DNA from: Neobacillus niacini | Lineage (GTDB): Bacteria > Bacillota > Bacilli > Bacillales > Cytobacillaceae | Length of the DNA stretch: 64,000 bases | Assembly (NCBI RefSeq): GCF_030817595.1 | Contig: NZ_JAUSZN010000001.1 | Location: forward strand, 4,719,501 to 4,783,500 | Direction of reading: 5' to 3' | Shown: positions 61,166 through 64,000 of the stretch, piece after piece | How positions within the stretch are numbered: position 1 is the stretch's first letter | Layout: every line of letters begins with the position of its first letter | Notes under the pieces: generated by a model | The model's input: only the letters and a program-made list of their open reading frames with translations | Told to the model about the DNA's origin: nothing | Database searches by the model: none | Made by a program: the position numbers and the translations under genes

Positions 61166-62209
61166 ATGGAATTCGGTTTATTTACTGTATTTGACAATTA
61201 TAAGAATCAAAAGGAATCATTTGAACGGACACCAGAACAATTTTTACATGAAGTACTGGATCAAACGGTGGCAGGGGATGAGTTAGGATATAATGCTGCA
61301 TGGTTTGCAGAGCATCATTTTAGTGAGTATGGAATTATGACTACACCTCAAACATTTTTGGCTGTTGCTGCTGAACGTACAAAGAATATTCGGCTTGGGA
61401 CGGCGATTGTAACACTGCCATTTAAGAATCCGATTCAAGTTGCGGAGGATTACGCATTGCTTGATGTTCTTAGTAACGGCCGTTTAAATCTGGGGTTAGG
61501 TAGCGGCTATCTTCCACATGAATTTGCAGGTTTTAATGTTGAAGGGAAAGATAAAGCTTTAAGATTCAATGATTCTCTTGCTGTTATTGAAAAAGCATGG
61601 AAAGGTGAGACGTTCTCACATGAAGGGGACTATTATCAATTCAAGGATATTAAACTTGAAGTTACTCCGAAACAAACGGAAATGCCAATTTGGATTGGGA
61701 CATTAAGTCATAACGGCGCTGGTTTTGTTGGTAAAATGGGCTACAACATTAGTGGTGTGCCATATGTAGCTTGTAATTCCTTACCTGAATTAAAAGAGAT
61801 CATTACAAACTATAAGGAAAATTACCGAAAAGCTGGTCATGATGAAAAGAAAATTAACATCCCACTTGCCCTTCATACTTATGTGGCCGAAACAACAGAG
61901 GAAGCAATCGCGACAGCTAAGCCACATCTAGACTTGTATCTAGATACACGTATGTATGGAAAGAGTGCAAAATACGAGGATTTAAGAGATCGAGAACAAG
62001 TACTAATCGGTTCTCCTCAAGATGTAATTGAAATGTTGAAAAAATATCAAGATGCCGGTTGCGATCACGTTATGATGCTTATGAATTATGGTGGAATGCC
62101 TCATGAGAAGGTATTAAAATCTATGGAATTAATCGCAAAAGAAGTGATGCCCGCATTTAAAGAAAATGCTATAGAGAAAAAAGAATTTGCTACTGCCATC
62201 AAAGGGTAA
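61166..62209 (+). CDS. LLM-class flavin-dependent monooxygenase
   Basis: A 347-residue luciferase-like oxidoreductase using reduced FMN. MEFGLFTVFDNY, WFAEHHFSEYGIMTTP (about 46-61) and NGRLNLGLGSGYLPHEFAGF are hallmarks. ATG 61166 with ATGGAGG upstream is chosen over ATG 61151, which forms part of that ribosome-binding site. An FMN reductase follows 26 bp later, giving a likely two-component monooxygenase. The neighbouring fumarylacetoacetase gene suggests an aromatic or related ring compound as substrate; that is inference. Confidence 0.88.
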   Translation: MEFGLFTVFDNYKNQKESFERTPEQFLHEVLDQTVAGDELGYNAAWFAEHHFSEYGIMTTPQTFLAVAAERTKNIRLGTAIVTLPFKNPIQVAEDYALLDVLSNGRLNLGLGSGYLPHEFAGFNVEGKDKALRFNDSLAVIEKAWKGETFSHEGDYYQFKDIKLEVTPKQTEMPIWIGTLSHNGAGFVGKMGYNISGVPYVACNSLPELKEIITNYKENYRKAGHDEKKINIPLALHTYVAETTEEAIATAKPHLDLYLDTRMYGKSAKYEDLRDREQVLIGSPQDVIEMLKKYQDAGCDHVMMLMNYGGMPHEKVLKSMELIAKEVMPAFKENAIEKKEFATAIKG

Positions 62210-62235
62210 AATCATTCAGCAAGGGGGGAAGCAAG

Positions 62236-62784
62236 ATGAAGCTTCTCGGTATTTCAGGAACGATTGTCGGAGCAAAAACCTCTATATTAGTACAAACGAT
62301 CTTGGATGAAGTGAAAAGAGCCCATCCAGAAATCGAAGTAGAAATGCTTGATTTAAGGAATTATGATTTGCAATTTTGTGATGGAAGAAATCAAGAGGAC
62401 TATAATGGGGATACAAGAGAAGTAATCCGTAAAGTAACCGATGCAGACTTTTATTTATTCGGTTCTCCTGTTTTCAACTGTTCCATCCCTGCACCATTAA
62501 AGAATCTTATCGATTTAATTCCTCCTGAAGTTTTTCGTAATAAGGTAATGGGATTTGCGGCTAATGGTGGAACCTATCAGCATTATTTAATGATTGAAAA
62601 TCAATTAAAACCGATCATGTCTTATTTCCGTGCTTATTTAGCTCCAAGTTTTGTATATGTAAATGCAGCACACTTTAATAAGCGAAATGAAATTGATGAT
62701 GCGGAAATTAAAGAGAGAATACAAAATCTAGCAGGTGAACTCGTTCATATGCAGCAGAGTTTAGGGAAAGTATTGGTTAGATAA
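62236..62784 (+). CDS. NAD(P)H-dependent FMN reductase
   Basis: A 182-residue flavodoxin-fold reductase. The phosphate-binding GISGTIVGAKTS is at the N-terminus, then GSPVFNCSIPAPLKNLIDLI (about 76-95) and FAANGGTYQHY. It probably supplies reduced FMN to the monooxygenase encoded just upstream. AAGGGGGGAAGC precedes the ATG. Confidence 0.85.
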   Translation: MKLLGISGTIVGAKTSILVQTILDEVKRAHPEIEVEMLDLRNYDLQFCDGRNQEDYNGDTREVIRKVTDADFYLFGSPVFNCSIPAPLKNLIDLIPPEVFRNKVMGFAANGGTYQHYLMIENQLKPIMSYFRAYLAPSFVYVNAAHFNKRNEIDDAEIKERIQNLAGELVHMQQSLGKVLVR

Positions 62785-62802
62785 TAAAAATTAATCCGCT
62801 CT

Positions 62803-62821
62803 CATTCATTCATTCATTCAT
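62803..62821. repeat. CATT tetranucleotide tract
   Basis: Four full CATT units plus CAT lie in the loop of a hairpin whose arms are CCGCTCTCA and TGAGGGCGG. It lies between the reductase and barrel-protein genes. Confidence 0.7.
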
Positions 62822-62877
62822 ACTAGTGAGGGCGGACAATCTTATAAGTTGTTTTTTATAGTAAGGAAGTGAGAAAA

Positions 62878-63834
62878 GTGAAAAACCGTTCAAGTCTTAA
62901 AGCCTTTTTAAGTGATCTAGTTGACTACGCAGGTCTTTTTCCACCTGCTAATTTATCAATAAACGTGGCAATCAAAAATTATTCGCATTATGTTAACAGC
63001 GATGATTCATGGATGCTAGGTCCTTTTATTCATCCTGTTACAAATTTAAACGAATTGGTGAAATTTAGACAACTTTTTACTGATAAAAGTCCGCTTCTCC
63101 TCTCAGTTGTTGGTAGAAAAAGTGAGTCTAAAAAAGAGTGTATTCTTCAACTGAAAGAAGATATAGAGCAAATTAGGCATTATAATGAAACATTTTCTAA
63201 TTGGTCAAAGATAGATACCTATGAACTTCCATTACCACCAGTTATGACGACACAAGACTTGTTAAATGAATTGTTCGATGTAACAGAATCAATAGGACTA
63301 AAAGTGTTCTGTGAAGTTAATTTGCTCAGCCAAACGAACTGGGAAGATTATTTACTAAAGTCATTGGATGCCATTGCTAAATTTAATTTAGAACATACAA
63401 ATCAGTTAGGAGTTAAGCTCCGAACCGGTGGGATTAAGGCAGAAATGATTCCAAGTATTGATAGGGTAGCTTTTGCTATTTCTGCATGTCGTGACCGACA
63501 TTTACCGATAAAGTTTACAGCTGGTTTGCATCACCCAGTTCGTATGTTTAGAAATGAAGTAGAGGCAAAGATGCATGGGTTTCTAAACGTTTTTTTAGCT
63601 GGCATGCTAGCTTATCATCACAACTTAGATAAAGCTAAGGTTAAAGAAATTCTAACTGAAGAAGATCCGAATCAATTTAAAATTGAAGATGAGTATCTCG
63701 CTTGGAAGCAGTATAGTATTTCATCGGAAGAAATCGTAATTCTCCGAAAATATTTGTGTTCATTTGGAAGTTGCAGCTTTGATGAACCTAAAAATGAATT
63801 ATTAGAATTAAGTAGACAGGAGGTCATAAAATGA
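62878..63834 (+). CDS. Uncharacterised barrel-like protein linked to fumarylacetoacetase
   Basis: A 318-residue cytoplasmic protein that I cannot name. Repeating strand-helix units with conserved-looking strands [44 protein letters not shown] and [10 protein letters not shown] suggest a TIM-barrel. Similar proteins occur next to fumarylacetoacetase genes in other bacteria, to my recollection without a known reaction. GTG 62878 has AAGGAAG eight bases upstream; GTG 62869 lies on that site. The stop overlaps the ATG of the next gene (ATGA), so the two are coupled. Confidence 0.65.
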   Translation: MKNRSSLKAFLSDLVDYAGLFPPANLSINVAIKNYSHYVNSDDSWMLGPFIHPVTNLNELVKFRQLFTDKSPLLLSVVGRKSESKKECILQLKEDIEQIRHYNETFSNWSKIDTYELPLPPVMTTQDLLNELFDVTESIGLKVFCEVNLLSQTNWEDYLLKSLDAIAKFNLEHTNQLGVKLRTGGIKAEMIPSIDRVAFAISACRDRHLPIKFTAGLHHPVRMFRNEVEAKMHGFLNVFLAGMLAYHHNLDKAKVKEILTEEDPNQFKIEDEYLAWKQYSISSEEIVILRKYLCSFGSCSFDEPKNELLELSRQEVIK

Positions 63835-64000
63835 AATCTTTTATTCATGTGAGTGAAGAATCCCATTTCCCTATACAAAATCTCCCATATGGCGTTTTTA
63901 GCACCAGCAATCAGCCAAAGCCAAGAGTCGGGGTTGCGATTGGAAACTATGTATTAGATTTATCCATATTGGAAGATAAGGGTTACTTCAAAGAAATAAT
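63831..64000 (+). CDS. fahA: Fumarylacetoacetase, N-terminal part (runs off window)
   Basis: The first 56 codons read [20 protein letters not shown] then [20 protein letters not shown] and VLDLSILED, which closely matches the N-terminal domain of fumarylacetoacetate hydrolase. That enzyme yields fumarate and acetoacetate in tyrosine/homogentisate breakdown. ACAGGAGG precedes the ATG. The gene is cut by the window end, so the catalytic domain is not seen. Confidence 0.88.
   Translation, partial: MKSFIHVSEESHFPIQNLPYGVFSTSNQPKPRVGVAIGNYVLDLSILEDKGYFKEI

Overview
The window looks like chromosomal DNA of a low-GC Gram-positive, endospore-forming Bacillaceae, probably a Neobacillus or Bacillus relative. 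The grounds are strong GGAGG ribosome-binding sites, cre boxes, an RsbQ/RsbP pair with a sigma-B-type promoter at katE, a class D sortase, and REP-like intergenic palindromes typical of these genomes. I see no rRNA, tRNA, CRISPR array, intact transposase or prophage. The species call is an inference from gene content.

Layout. 0.9-4.6 kb: a LysM/SH3 cell-wall protein, an APH-fold kinase and a small P-loop kinase, all on the minus strand. 4.6-16.2 kb: a glycan locus made of a LacI regulator facing a sugar ABC transporter, a GH13 glucosidase, a DUF1861 protein, a GH130 phosphorylase, an MFS carrier, a ROK sugar kinase and mannose-6-phosphate isomerase. Its order resembles Listeria lmo0858-lmo0864, and the GH130 is probably a beta-1,2-mannobiose phosphorylase. 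16.3-18.5 kb: an APH-like kinase and an aldose-1-epimerase-like protein among REP sequences. 19.1-22.3 kb: a sorted surface protein with its sortase, a decayed patch, several tiny genes, and a c-di-GMP-I riboswitch in front of two tiny overlapping genes. 23.5-29.5 kb: rsbQ-rsbP, an HTH protein and katE (energy and general stress). 29.6-36 kb: an SMP-30-like lactonase, a GntR-deoD-MFS nucleoside module and small membrane or unknown proteins. 36.1-41.5 kb: a large secreted subtilase and an MpaB/Lcp-like protein.

42.6-47.3 kb and 55.5-60.0 kb hold two very large secreted pectinolytic enzymes: a pectin methylesterase-pectate lyase (CE8-PL10) and a rhamnogalacturonan lyase (PL11). Between them, 48.3-54.8 kb is a GAF/PucR-type regulator divergent from an MFS transporter, an AbgB-like M20 amidohydrolase and a fused alpha-beta L-serine dehydratase, which together suggest uptake, hydrolysis and deamination of a serine conjugate. 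From 60.6 kb to the end there is a DUF3870 protein, a structured leader RNA with a 17-codon leader ORF, a flavin monooxygenase, an FMN reductase, an uncharacterised barrel-like protein and the start of fumarylacetoacetase, suggesting aromatic-compound breakdown.

The intergenic DNA carries at least three repeat families: (R1) a 250-270 bp element with two copies of a palindrome close to TTAATCAAACGTTTGATTAA; (R2) a 135-150 bp element, one copy of which leads into a small basic ORF and ends exactly inside a truncated sigma-factor gene; and REP-type palindromes (GGGGACGGTTCT, GGGGTCAGACCCC, GGTGCCTGTCACC). The most interesting unexplained signals are the 61 kb leader RNA, the R1/R2 families, the riboswitch-controlled tiny genes, and a domain inserted inside a fibronectin-III fold of the CE8-PL10 enzyme.
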